A DNA stretch of 64,000 nucleotides, taken from the NCBI GenBank assembly GCA_033763975.1, contig JANRJM010000001.1, forward strand, positions 124,001 through 188,000, given 5' to 3'. This DNA comes from Planctomycetota bacterium (GTDB taxonomy: Bacteria; Planctomycetota; Phycisphaerae; Phycisphaerales; UBA1924). The notes beneath the pieces were generated by a model that saw only the letters and a list, made by a program, of their open reading frames with translations, was not told the DNA's origin and ran no database searches. The position numbers and the translations under genes were made by a program. Below, piece after piece: positions 9,586 through 18,332 of the stretch. How positions within the stretch are numbered: position 1 is the first letter of the stretch; every line of letters begins with the position of its first letter.

Positions 9586-12003
9586 ATGTCAGCGACGTCG
9601 ATCGGAACGCGGCCGCAGGGGCGCATGGCAGGGCTGGGGCCGGCGAGCGAGGCCGGCCCGCTCGAGCGGGTCGTCTATGACGACGCGATCGTCCGGCTGT
9701 TCGTGGTCGCCACGATGGTCTGGGGCCTGGTCGCGACGCTGGCCGGCGTGTTCATCGCGATCCAGATGGCCTTCCCCGCCGCGAACATGGGCGTGGAGTG
9801 GCTGAGCTTCGGGCGCCTGCGTCCGCTGCACACCAACGCCGCGATCTTCGCCTTCGCCGGCAACGCCATCTTCGCCGCGATCTACTACTCCACCCAGCGC
9901 CTGTGCAAGACGCGAATGTACTCCGACACGCTCAGCCGCCTGCACTTCTGGGGGTGGCAGGCGATCATCGTGTGCGCGGCCCTCACCCTCCCGCTGGGCA
10001 TCACGCAGAGCAAGGAGTACGCCGAGCTCGAGTGGCCGATCGACCTGCTCATCGCCGTGGTCTGGCTCGGGTTCTTCGGGGGCAACTTCTTCGGCACCCT
10101 CGCCATCCGGCGCGAGCGCCACATGTACGTCGCCCTGTGGTTCTACATCGCGACGATCGTCACCGTCACGATCCTTCACGTCTTCAACAACCTGAGCCTC
10201 CCGCTCGCGGTGGTCGAGCTGGTCGAGACCGGGCGCTGGCCGCGGGGCTCGGAATGGATGAAGAGCTGGCCCGTGTACGCGGGCGTGCAGGACGCGTTCA
10301 TGCAGTGGTGGTACGGGCACAACGCGGTGGCGTTCTTCCTGACCACGCCGTTCCTGGGGCTGATGTACTACTTCATGCCCAAGGCCGCCGAGCGCCCGGT
10401 GTACTCCTACCGCCTGTCCATCGTGCACTTCTGGTCGCTGGTGTTCATCTACATCTGGGCCGGCCCGCACCACCTGCACTACACGGCCCTCCCGCACTGG
10501 GCCTCGTCGCTGGGCATGATCTTCTCCGTCATGCTCTGGATGCCCAGCTGGGGCGGGATGATCAACGGGCTGCTCACCCTCCGCGGCGCCTGGCACAAGG
10601 TCACCGCCGATCCGATCCTCAAGTTCTTCGTCGTCGGCGTGACGTTCTACGGCATGTCCACCTTCGAGGGCCCGATGCTCAGCGTCAAGAGCGTCAACGC
10701 CCTCTCGCACTACACCGACTGGACCATCGCCCACGTCCACGCCGGCGCCCTCGGCTGGAACGGCTTCCTCACCTTCGGCATGATCTACTGGCTCCTCCCG
10801 CGGCTCTTCCAGACCAAGCTCTGGAGCGCCCGCTGGATGAACCTCCACTTCTGGGTTGCCACCATCGGCATCCTTCTCTACATCCTCGCCATCTACACCG
10901 CCGGCATCACCCAGGGCCTGATGTGGCGTGCCTTCGACGTCTCCGGACGCCTCCAGTACCCCGACTTCGTCGAGACCGTCGCCCAGCTCATGCCCTTCTA
11001 CTGGATCCGCGTCGTCGGCGGGCTGCTCTACGTCGCCGGCGTCGTCATGCTCGGCGTCAACGCCATCCAGACCTGGCGCGCCCGACCGGCGACCTTCGCC
11101 GAGGAAGTCCACGAGTTCCCCGCTCTTGACCGGCGGTACGAGGACGCGCCCATCCCCGAATCGCGCCTCACCAGCAATCTCAACCTCGGGCGCGACGTCG
11201 AAGCCAAGATCATCCAGGGCTGGTTCCACCGCGTCTGGGAGCGCAAGCCCTTCAAGTTCACGGCGTGGGTCGTGGCGGCGGTCGGCGTCGCGTCGCTCTT
11301 CGAGATCATCCCGACCTTCCTCATCCGCTCCAACGTCCCGTCGATCGCCAGCGTGCAGCCCTACACCCCGCTCGAGCTCTACGGGCGCGACATCTACATC
11401 GCCGAGGGCTGCTACAACTGCCACTCGCAGATGATCCGCCCGCTGTGGCACGAGACCGTCCGCTACGGCGAGTACAGCAAGCCCGGCGAGTTTGTCTACG
11501 ACCGGCCCTTCCAGTGGGGCAGCCGGCGCATCGGCCCGGACCTCGCCCGCGAGGGCGGGCGCCAGAGCCACGACTGGCACGTTCGCCACTTCGAGAACCC
11601 GCGCCAACTCATCCCCACCTCGGTCATGCCCTCGTACGGGCACCTGCTCACGCAGGACATCGACTGGGGCACCATCCAGGGACGCGTCGACGCGATGGCG
11701 ATGCTGGGCGTGCCGTACGCCGACGCCGTCCGCCAGGGCAAGGCCGCCGAAATCGCCCGGGCGCAGGCCGTGGAGATCGCCGACAACCTCGCGAAGCAGG
11801 GCGGGTACACCAACATGCAGGACAAGAAGGTCATCGCGCTCGTCGCGTACCTGCAGCGTCTGGGCACCGACCTCAACAAGCCCCCGCCCGACGCGGCGCC
11901 CACCGGCACGACGACCACCACCACCACCCCGACGGGCGCGCCGACATCAGGCGCCGCGCCGACGAGCGATCACCCGGCCGTCGCGGCCACGGGAGGGAAC
12001 TGA
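9586..12003 (+). CDS. ccoNO: Fused cbb3 oxidase subunits I and II (CcoN-CcoO)
   Basis: An 805-residue fusion of the catalytic subunit and the mono-haem cytochrome c subunit of a cbb3 oxidase, an inner-membrane enzyme reducing O2 to water and pumping protons. The CcoN part (about 25-520) has the haem and CuB ligands: H82 (LHTNAA), H245 (WYGHNA), H295/H296 (GPHHLHY), H383 and H385 (HVHAGALGWNG). The CcoO part starts near 560 with a membrane anchor and has haem motif CYNCH at 609-613, with Met in SVMPSYGH as likely sixth ligand. A Thr-rich tail follows. ATG 9586 is chosen for the upstream GGGAGAGGAG site. First gene of a tightly packed nine-gene operon divergent from an Rrf2 regulator. Confidence 0.95.
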   Translation: MSATSIGTRPQGRMAGLGPASEAGPLERVVYDDAIVRLFVVATMVWGLVATLAGVFIAIQMAFPAANMGVEWLSFGRLRPLHTNAAIFAFAGNAIFAAIYYSTQRLCKTRMYSDTLSRLHFWGWQAIIVCAALTLPLGITQSKEYAELEWPIDLLIAVVWLGFFGGNFFGTLAIRRERHMYVALWFYIATIVTVTILHVFNNLSLPLAVVELVETGRWPRGSEWMKSWPVYAGVQDAFMQWWYGHNAVAFFLTTPFLGLMYYFMPKAAERPVYSYRLSIVHFWSLVFIYIWAGPHHLHYTALPHWASSLGMIFSVMLWMPSWGGMINGLLTLRGAWHKVTADPILKFFVVGVTFYGMSTFEGPMLSVKSVNALSHYTDWTIAHVHAGALGWNGFLTFGMIYWLLPRLFQTKLWSARWMNLHFWVATIGILLYILAIYTAGITQGLMWRAFDVSGRLQYPDFVETVAQLMPFYWIRVVGGLLYVAGVVMLGVNAIQTWRARPATFAEEVHEFPALDRRYEDAPIPESRLTSNLNLGRDVEAKIIQGWFHRVWERKPFKFTAWVVAAVGVASLFEIIPTFLIRSNVPSIASVQPYTPLELYGRDIYIAEGCYNCHSQMIRPLWHETVRYGEYSKPGEFVYDRPFQWGSRRIGPDLAREGGRQSHDWHVRHFENPRQLIPTSVMPSYGHLLTQDIDWGTIQGRVDAMAMLGVPYADAVRQGKAAEIARAQAVEIADNLAKQGGYTNMQDKKVIALVAYLQRLGTDLNKPPPDAAPTGTTTTTTTPTGAPTSGAAPTSDHPAVAATGGN

Positions 12004-12006
12004 GCC

Positions 12007-12213
12007 ATGCGACTCAGCGACATCATGGGAAGCCTCGACCTGTCCATCTGGCCGCAGCTCGCGCTGGGCATCTTCCTCGTCGTGTTCGCCGCCGTCATCA
12101 CGCGCGTGTACCGGCGCGACCGTCGTCGCGAGTACGACGCGGCGGCCCGAATCCCGCTCGAATCCGGGGTCGTCACGCCCCGCACCGTTCAGCCGAAGGG
12201 GACCGATCAATGA
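12007..12213 (+). CDS. ccoQ: cbb3 oxidase small subunit CcoQ
   Basis: A 68-residue protein with one membrane helix (about 13-33) followed by a basic RVYRRDRRREYD stretch, the shape of CcoQ. CcoQ stabilises the cbb3 complex and is not catalytic. It begins 3 nt after the ccoNO stop, and its own TGA overlaps the ATG of ccoP. Function rests on position, size and topology, since CcoQ sequences are poorly conserved. Confidence 0.82.
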   Translation: MRLSDIMGSLDLSIWPQLALGIFLVVFAAVITRVYRRDRRREYDAAARIPLESGVVTPRTVQPKGTDQ

Positions 12214-12836
12214 CCCAGATGACCTCCGACTCACGGGACCAGGGCGGCGACGTGTCGCCCAGAATCACGCGCCCGCGCGACCACCTGCTCGACCACGAGT
12301 ACGACGGCATCCGCGAGTTCGACAACCCGACCCCCGGCTGGTGGCACCTCATCTTCCTCGGCTCGGTCGTCTTCTCCATCTTCTACTTCGTCTTCTGGCA
12401 GTTCAGCCCGCTCGCCTACACCCCGCAGGAGGCCTGGGCCGCGAAGCAGAACGCCGAGACCATGCGCCTCTTCGCCAACGTCGGTGACATCAAGCCCGAC
12501 CAGGACGGCATCCTCACCCTCATGCGCGACGACAAGCTCATGGCGTACGCCCAGGGCATGTTCCAGGGCAACTGCGCCCAGTGCCACGCGAAGGACGGCG
12601 GGGGCATCAACGGCACCAACCTCACCGACGACCACTACAAGAACGTCAAGGCCCTCCCCGACCTCTTCGCCGTCATCACCGCCGGTGCCGCCAACGGCGC
12701 CATGCCCGCGTGGCGCAACAACTTCTCCGAGAAGGAGCGCGTGCTCCTCGCGGCGTACGCGGCCCGACTCCGCGGCACCACGCCCGCCAACGCCCGCCAG
12801 GCCGAGGGCGAGGCAATCGCGCCCTGGCCCCGCTAG
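12210..12836 (+). CDS. ccoP: cbb3 oxidase cytochrome c subunit CcoP, single-haem form
   Basis: A 208-residue subunit III. The N-terminal CcoP/FixP domain is plain: DHEYDGIREFDNPTPGWW, then one membrane helix (LIFLGSVVFSIFYFVFW). Only one haem c motif follows, CAQCH at 122-126, with Met in NGAMPAW as probable sixth ligand. Typical CcoP is about 300 residues with two haems, so this version has lost one cytochrome domain. It transfers electrons toward the CcoN-CcoO core. The start overlaps the ccoQ stop by ATGA, and ccoG follows after 21 nt. Confidence 0.92.
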   Translation: MTQMTSDSRDQGGDVSPRITRPRDHLLDHEYDGIREFDNPTPGWWHLIFLGSVVFSIFYFVFWQFSPLAYTPQEAWAAKQNAETMRLFANVGDIKPDQDGILTLMRDDKLMAYAQGMFQGNCAQCHAKDGGGINGTNLTDDHYKNVKALPDLFAVITAGAANGAMPAWRNNFSEKERVLLAAYAARLRGTTPANARQAEGEAIAPWPR

Positions 12837-12857
12837 TTCACCCGCACGGAGGCTCCC

Positions 12858-14426
12858 ATGACCGCCCTGCCCGTCACGCACGCACACCCGGACGCAACGC
12901 AGGCGATGCCGATCGCCGCGGGCGAGACGGGTACCAGGGCGCCCTCCACGCTCTCGACGCTGAATGACGACGGCAGCCGTCGCTGGCTGAAGCCCAAACT
13001 CAGCCCCGGGCGATTCCTGAGCCGCCGTCGCGCCGTCGCCTACGCGCTCATCGCGCTCTTCACCGCCATCCCGCACACCACGATCAACGGCTGGCCGGCC
13101 ATCCTGCTCGACCTGAGCGCCCGGCGGTTCCACATCCTGGGCCAGACCTTTCTGCCCACCGACACGCTGCTGCTCGCGTTCCTGCTCGTCGGCATCTTCC
13201 TCACCATCTTCCTGCTCACCGCGCTCTTCGGGCGCGTGTGGTGCGGGTGGGCGTGCCCGCAGACGGTCTACATGGAGTTCGTGTTCCGCCCGATCGAGCG
13301 CCTCTTCGACGGCGCGCCCGGGCGGGCCATCAAGAACAAGTTCCAGGGAACCGGCCCGGCGCGCACGCTGAAGTACGTCGCGTTCTTCCTCGTCGCGTGC
13401 TACCTCGCGCACACCTTCCTGGCCTACTTCGTCGGGGTCGAGCGGCTCAGCGAGTGGGTGACGCAATCGCCCCTCAGGCACCCCGGGCCGTTCCTCGTCA
13501 TGGCCGTCGTCACCGGGCTCATGCTCTTCGACTTCACGTTCTTCCGCGAGCAGACGTGCCTGGTGGCCTGCCCGTACGGGCGCTTCCAGTCCGTCATGCT
13601 CGACCGGCACTCGCTCATCGTGAGCTACGACCCCGTGCGGGGCGAGCCCCGGGGCAAGGCGAGCGCCAAGCGGGCCGCCGCCACCGACCGCGCCGACCTC
13701 GCGCTGCCGGTGCTCGCGGGCGAGGCCCGGCGCACGGGCGACTGCGTCGACTGCAAGCTCTGCGTCGTCACGTGCCCCACGGGCATCGACATCCGCAACG
13801 GGCTGCAGATGGAGTGCATCAACTGCACGCAGTGCATCGACGCGTGCGACGCGGTGATGACCAAGCTGGGCCGCCCGCGCGGGCTCATCCGCTACACGTC
13901 CCAGGCCGCCGTCTCGGGCGGAACGTACCGCATGATCCGCCCGCGCGTGGTGATCTACGCGACCGTGCTCGCGGGGGTCGTGACGGCGTTCCTCATCACC
14001 CTGCTCGGGGCGGCCTCCGCCGACGTCAGCGTGTTGCGCGGGCGCGGCGCCCCGTTCGTGCAGGTCGACCCCGGCACCGTCGCCAACCAGGTGCGCGTGA
14101 AGATCGCGAACCGCTCGGCCCAGGCGACGACGTTCACCTTCGACGCCGCCGCCGTCGCCGGCGCGCCGGGCGTCTCCATCCGCGCCGAAGACCACCCCGT
14201 CCGCGTCGAGGCGGGCGAAGTCCGCACCGTCCCGGCGCAGATCCTGGTGCCCGTCGGCGCGTTCGTCCGCGGCACGCTCGACGTGCACGTCCTGGTCTCC
14301 GATGGCCAGGGCTTCAGCACCCGCGTGCCGTTCCGCGTCGTCGGCCCCGCCGGAGGACAGGCCCCCGGCGTTGCCGCGCCCGCGCAGCCGGCCCCGCCCA
14401 CACCCGACACCGGAGGCACGCCATGA
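12858..14426 (+). CDS. ccoG: Cytochrome oxidase accessory protein CcoG (FixG/RdxA)
   Basis: A 522-residue membrane polyferredoxin needed for cbb3 maturation, thought to reduce copper for CuB insertion. It has several membrane helices, the RVWCGWACPQTVYMEFVF block, and two [4Fe-4S] motifs: C296, C299, C302, C306 and C320, C323, C326, C330. Residues from about 385 form the periplasmic Ig-like FixG C-terminal domain. The tail is Pro/Ala-rich. GGAGG precedes the ATG. The stop overlaps the start of the FixH-like gene by 4 nt. Confidence 0.94.
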   Translation: MTALPVTHAHPDATQAMPIAAGETGTRAPSTLSTLNDDGSRRWLKPKLSPGRFLSRRRAVAYALIALFTAIPHTTINGWPAILLDLSARRFHILGQTFLPTDTLLLAFLLVGIFLTIFLLTALFGRVWCGWACPQTVYMEFVFRPIERLFDGAPGRAIKNKFQGTGPARTLKYVAFFLVACYLAHTFLAYFVGVERLSEWVTQSPLRHPGPFLVMAVVTGLMLFDFTFFREQTCLVACPYGRFQSVMLDRHSLIVSYDPVRGEPRGKASAKRAAATDRADLALPVLAGEARRTGDCVDCKLCVVTCPTGIDIRNGLQMECINCTQCIDACDAVMTKLGRPRGLIRYTSQAAVSGGTYRMIRPRVVIYATVLAGVVTAFLITLLGAASADVSVLRGRGAPFVQVDPGTVANQVRVKIANRSAQATTFTFDAAAVAGAPGVSIRAEDHPVRVEAGEVRTVPAQILVPVGAFVRGTLDVHVLVSDGQGFSTRVPFRVVGPAGGQAPGVAAPAQPAPPTPDTGGTP

Positions 14427-14911
14427 AATCTCTCGCCCTCAAGCCCGGCCAGGGCTGGCCCATCGCCATCGTGGGGCTGCTGCTGGGAAACATGGCGATC
14501 GTCGGCGTGACGGTGTACTTCGCCGCCCGCACGCGCACCAGCGACGTCGTGCCCGACTACTACGCCAAGGCCCTGCACTGGGACGACACCGCCCGCCAGC
14601 ACGCCGCCAACCGCGCGCTCGGCTGGACGCTCGATGTCTCGTTCGCGTCCGTCGACGACGCGACGTCGCGCGTGCGTCTGCGCCTCACCGACGGCGCGGG
14701 CGACCCCATCCGGGCCGCGACCATCGATCTCGAGGCGTTCCACCAGGCCGACCCCGGTGCGCGCCACACCATCACGCTGGTCTCGCGCCACGACGGCACG
14801 TACGAGGGCGTGCTCGAGAGCTCCCGCCCCGGGCGCTGGCGCGTCCACGCCATCGCCGACGCCGTCGGCATGCGATTCACCAGCGAGCAGCAGGTCGACT
14901 TCGGCATCTAG
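14423..14911 (+). CDS. ccoH: FixH-family membrane protein
   Basis: A 162-residue protein with one N-terminal membrane helix (GWPIAIVGLLLGNMAIVGVTVYF) and a periplasmic beta-rich domain, matching FixH/CcoH. The segment DVVPDYYAKALHWDD after the helix is the usual family signature. FixH/CcoH assists assembly of cbb3 oxidase and copper delivery. Placement between ccoG and a SafE-like gene, with an ATGA overlap upstream and 5 nt downstream, is the standard cco assembly order. Confidence 0.85.
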   Translation: MKSLALKPGQGWPIAIVGLLLGNMAIVGVTVYFAARTRTSDVVPDYYAKALHWDDTARQHAANRALGWTLDVSFASVDDATSRVRLRLTDGAGDPIRAATIDLEAFHQADPGARHTITLVSRHDGTYEGVLESSRPGRWRVHAIADAVGMRFTSEQQVDFGI

Positions 14912-14916
14912 CACCC

Positions 14917-15633
14917 ATGCTCCCGCTCATCGGCGCCATCCTCGTCGCGAGCCTCCTGGGCAGCCTGCACTGCGCGGGGATGTGCGGCGCGTTCCTCGCC
15001 CTGAGCATCAGCCCGCCCGGCCAGGTCCGCACGCCCTCGTGGCGCCTTCACGCCTCGTACCACCTCGGGCGACTGTGCACGTACCTCACCTTCGGCGTCA
15101 TCGCCGGCGCGCTGGGCGGCGCCCTCGACCTCGCCGGCGACATGGCCGGCATCCAGCAGGCCGCCGCCGTCGGCGCGGGCATCGTCATGGTCGTCTTCGG
15201 CGGCACGTGCGTCGCCGGCGCGTGCGGCGTGCGCCTTCCCCGCGTCCCCGCGCCCCGCGCGCTCGAGTCCGTCGTCGTCCGCGGGCACGCCCTCGCCGAC
15301 CGCTTCGGTCCCTCCGCACGCGCCGTCGTCATCGGCGCGGTCACCACCCTGCTCCCCTGCGGCTGGCTCTACGCCTTCGTCGCCACCGCCGCCGGCACCG
15401 CCCACCCCGCCTCCGGCGCCCTGGCCATGCTCGCCTTCTGGCTCGGCACGCTCCCGGCCCTGGCGGCCCTGGGCATCGGCCTGCAGCGCGGGCTCGGGTC
15501 GTTCCGCAGGATCCTCCCCGTCGCCACCTCGATCATGCTCGTAGGCGTCGGCCTCGCCACGCTCGCGGGGCGCGTTCGATTCATCCAGTCCGACGGCGTT
15601 CGCAGCGAGGTGGTGTGCCATCCCGTCCGCTAG
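14917..15633 (+). CDS. SafE/TauE-like membrane protein of the cbb3 assembly operon
   Basis: A 238-residue polytopic protein of the SafE-like family often found in cco clusters. It opens with LGSLHCAGMCGAF, the conserved His-Cys motif of this branch, and has about six hydrophobic segments. A second Cys-containing block, VTTLLPCGWLYAF, is also typical. The Cys and His residues suggest a role in copper handling for the oxidase rather than sulfite export, but this is inference from context. The stop (15631-15633) lies inside the likely start of ccoI, so translation is probably coupled. Confidence 0.85.
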   Translation: MLPLIGAILVASLLGSLHCAGMCGAFLALSISPPGQVRTPSWRLHASYHLGRLCTYLTFGVIAGALGGALDLAGDMAGIQQAAAVGAGIVMVVFGGTCVAGACGVRLPRVPAPRALESVVVRGHALADRFGPSARAVVIGAVTTLLPCGWLYAFVATAAGTAHPASGALAMLAFWLGTLPALAALGIGLQRGLGSFRRILPVATSIMLVGVGLATLAGRVRFIQSDGVRSEVVCHPVR

Positions 15634-18136
15634 CACCCTCCAACCCCCCGCGCCCCGCCACGCCGCCCCCGACGCCACGCCGGCCGTCTGCGCGCACTGT
15701 GCGCTGCCCGTGCCCCTGGGCCTCGTTCGCCCCGCCGAAGACCGTCAGTTCTGCTGCCAGGGCTGCGAGTCGGCGTACCGCGTGATCCATCAGTGCGGGC
15801 TCGAGCGCTTCTACGCGATCCGCGACCAGGCCGACGGCGCCGCCGCGCCCGCCGGCGCCACCGGACGCACGTTCGCCGAGTTCGACGACGACACCTTCCG
15901 GCGTCTGCACGTGACGCGCACGCCCGACGGGCTCTGCCGCGCCGAGCTCTTCCTGTCGGGCGTGCACTGCGCCGCGTGCGTGTGGCTTGTCGAGCGCCTG
16001 CCCCGCTTCGTGCCCGGCGTGGTCGAGGCCCGCGTCGATCTCGGGCGCGCCCTCGTGCACCTCACGTGGAACGACGAACGCGTCCCCCTCTCGCGCATCG
16101 CCCGCGCGCTCGATTCCATCGGCTACGCGCCCAGCCCCGCGCGCGAGGCCGCCGCCCGCGCCCGCCGGCGCGCCGAGGACCGGCGCCAGCTCGCCCGCCT
16201 CGCCGTCGCCGGCGCCTGCGCCGGCAACGTCATGCTCTTCGCCGTCGCCCTCTACGCGGGCGTCTTCGGCGTCATGGAGCCCGCCCACCGCGAGCTCTTC
16301 CGCTGGGCGAGCATGCTCCTCACCGTCGTGTCGCTCGCGTGGCCGGGGCGCGTCTTCTTCACCAGCGCGCTCGCGGCCCTGCGCGCCCGCGCCCCGCACT
16401 TTGACGTCCCCATCGCCCTCGCGCTGGGCGCGGGCGGGGCGTGGAGCATCTGGTCCACCGTCACCGGCGCGGGCGAGGTCTACTTCGACACCGTGAGCGT
16501 GCTGGTCTTCGCCCTGCTCGTCGGGCGCTTCTTCCAGGCGCGCCAGCAGCGCTCCGCCGCCGACGCCGTCGAACTCCTCTTCTCGCTCACCCCCGCCTCG
16601 GCCCGGCGCGTGCCCGCGGGCGGCGGCGAGCCCGAGGACGTCCCCGTCGAGGCGCTCGCGCCGGGCGACATCGTCGAGGTCCGCGCGGGCGAGTGCCTCC
16701 CCGCCGACGGCGTCGTCACCGCCGGCCATTCCGCCATCGACCAGGGCGTCCTCACCGGCGAGTCGCGCCCGGTCGACATCGCGCCCGGACGCGAGGTCGC
16801 CGCGGGCACGATCAACGTCGGCGCCGCCATCCGCGTGCGGGTCGAGGCGACGGGCGAGGGCACCCGCGTCGCGAAACTCATGCGCCTGGTCGAGGACGGC
16901 GCCCGTCGGCGCGCCCCGATCGTCCGTTTCGCCGACCGCGTCGCCGGCGCGTTCACCGTCGGCATGCTCGCGTTGGCCGTCATCACCTTCGGCGTCTGGC
17001 TCGTGCTCGATCCCCCGCACGCGCTCGACCACGCCGTCGCGCTCCTCGTCGTCACCTGCCCGTGCGCGCTCGGGCTGGCCACGCCCCTGGTCATCACGAT
17101 CGCCATGGGGCGTGCGGCCCGCGGGCGCATGCTCGTGAAGGGCGGCGACTGCCTCCAGCGCCTCTCGACCCCCGGCACCATCCTGCTCGACAAGACCGGC
17201 ACCATCACGCTCGGCGGGCTCGCCCCCGTCGCGTGGGCGGGCGAGGACTTGTGGCGGGCGCCCGTCGCGTCGCTCGAAGCCCACTCCAACCACCCCGTCG
17301 CCGTCGCCCTCCGGCGCGACGTCCCCGCCGAAGACCTCCTCCCCGCGACCGACGTCGTTCACACCGTCGGTGGCGGCATCGAGGGCGTGGTCGGCGGGCA
17401 GCGCGTCGTCGTCGGCTCGCCGGCGTTTGTCCGCGCCCGCACCGCCGCCGCCCGCCCACCGCGCACGCCGGCCGAATCACCCGCCGAGGCAGACCTCGTG
17501 CGCGAACTGAGCGCCTTCGCCGCGCGGGGGCTCACGCCGGTCGCGGTCGCGGTCGACGACGTGCTCGTGGCGGGTGTCGCGCTGGGCGACCGAGTCCGCC
17601 CGGGGAGCGCCGCGGCGATCGGGCAGCTCCGCGCACTCGGCTGGAACGTCCGCATGCTCTCGGGCGATCATCCGGACGTCGCCCAGGCCGTCGGACGCGA
17701 GGTCGGGCTCCTCCCCGCCGACATTCACGCCGGGCTCTCGCCCGAGGACAAGCTCGCGCACGTGCAGTCGCTGGGCGCACGCGGGGGCTGCCCGGTCGTG
17801 ATGGTGGGGGACGGCGTCAACGACGCCGCCGCCCTCGCCGCCGCCGATGTCGGGGTCGCGGTGCACGGCGGGGTGGAGGCGTCTCTGGCCGCGGCGGACG
17901 TGTACCTCGGCACGCCGGGCCTCGCGCCGCTGGTCGAGCTCGTGACCGCGAGCCGTCGCACGATGACCGTCATCCGGCGCAACCTCTGGGTCTCGCTGTT
18001 CTACAACGTCACGGCGGGCACGCTGGCGGTGCTGGGGCTCGTGAACCCGATCGTGGCGGCGCTGGTGATGCCCCTGAGTTCGATCACCGCGCTGTCCGTG
18101 TCGCTGCGGTCGCGCACGTTCGGAGGCCGCCCATGA
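15620..18136 (+). CDS. ccoI: Copper-exporting P1B-type ATPase CcoI (probable AUC start)
   Basis: An 838-residue copper ATPase that feeds copper to cbb3 assembly. Motifs: N-terminal C24-X2-C27 and FCCQGC (44-49), HMA domain with C117-X2-C120, membrane CPC at 480-482, phosphorylation site DKTGT at D524, and GDGVNDAAAL near the end. The reading frame is open from 15545 and contains no ATG, GTG, TTG or CTG before the CTG at 15704, which lies inside the conserved CALPVP segment. ATC 15620 has GAGGTGG 6 nt upstream (15607-15613) and keeps the full Cys-rich start, so I place initiation there. The alternative GTG 15710 would cut off C24 and C27. It overlaps the SafE-like gene by 14 nt. Confidence 0.85.
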   Translation: MPSASTLQPPAPRHAAPDATPAVCAHCALPVPLGLVRPAEDRQFCCQGCESAYRVIHQCGLERFYAIRDQADGAAAPAGATGRTFAEFDDDTFRRLHVTRTPDGLCRAELFLSGVHCAACVWLVERLPRFVPGVVEARVDLGRALVHLTWNDERVPLSRIARALDSIGYAPSPAREAAARARRRAEDRRQLARLAVAGACAGNVMLFAVALYAGVFGVMEPAHRELFRWASMLLTVVSLAWPGRVFFTSALAALRARAPHFDVPIALALGAGGAWSIWSTVTGAGEVYFDTVSVLVFALLVGRFFQARQQRSAADAVELLFSLTPASARRVPAGGGEPEDVPVEALAPGDIVEVRAGECLPADGVVTAGHSAIDQGVLTGESRPVDIAPGREVAAGTINVGAAIRVRVEATGEGTRVAKLMRLVEDGARRRAPIVRFADRVAGAFTVGMLALAVITFGVWLVLDPPHALDHAVALLVVTCPCALGLATPLVITIAMGRAARGRMLVKGGDCLQRLSTPGTILLDKTGTITLGGLAPVAWAGEDLWRAPVASLEAHSNHPVAVALRRDVPAEDLLPATDVVHTVGGGIEGVVGGQRVVVGSPAFVRARTAAARPPRTPAESPAEADLVRELSAFAARGLTPVAVAVDDVLVAGVALGDRVRPGSAAAIGQLRALGWNVRMLSGDHPDVAQAVGREVGLLPADIHAGLSPEDKLAHVQSLGARGGCPVVMVGDGVNDAAALAAADVGVAVHGGVEASLAAADVYLGTPGLAPLVELVTASRRTMTVIRRNLWVSLFYNVTAGTLAVLGLVNPIVAALVMPLSSITALSVSLRSRTFGGRP

Positions 18137-18270
18137 GCGTCCTGTTCGTCGTCGTCCCGCTCGCCCTGCTGCTGGCCGGGGGCATGGTGTGGGCGTTCTT
18201 GTGGGCCGTCCGACGCGGGCAGTTCGACGACGTCGAAACCCCCGCGCACCGGATGATCAACGACGACTGA
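18133..18270 (+). CDS. ccoS: cbb3 oxidase assembly protein CcoS
   Basis: A 45-residue protein with one membrane helix (VVVPLALLLAGGMVWAFLWAV) followed by RRGQFDDVETPAHRMI. The segment GQFDDVETPAHRML-type is the CcoS signature. CcoS is required for cofactor insertion into cbb3 oxidase. The ATG overlaps the ccoI stop. It ends the operon and converges with the methyltransferase gene 62 nt downstream. Confidence 0.9.
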   Translation: MSVLFVVVPLALLLAGGMVWAFLWAVRRGQFDDVETPAHRMINDD

Positions 18271-18332
18271 GGCCGGTGGCGCCCCGACCGCGCCTCTGCC
18301 ACCCGCCGCGCCGCAAATCCGCCGGCACCGGT

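Noticed and set aside
15545-15633. Frameshift as the reason for the missing canonical ccoI start
   Set aside because: The frame from ATC 15620 on is continuous through the conserved Cys motifs, and the upstream gene ends normally, so no shift is needed. A single-base error at the start codon remains possible.
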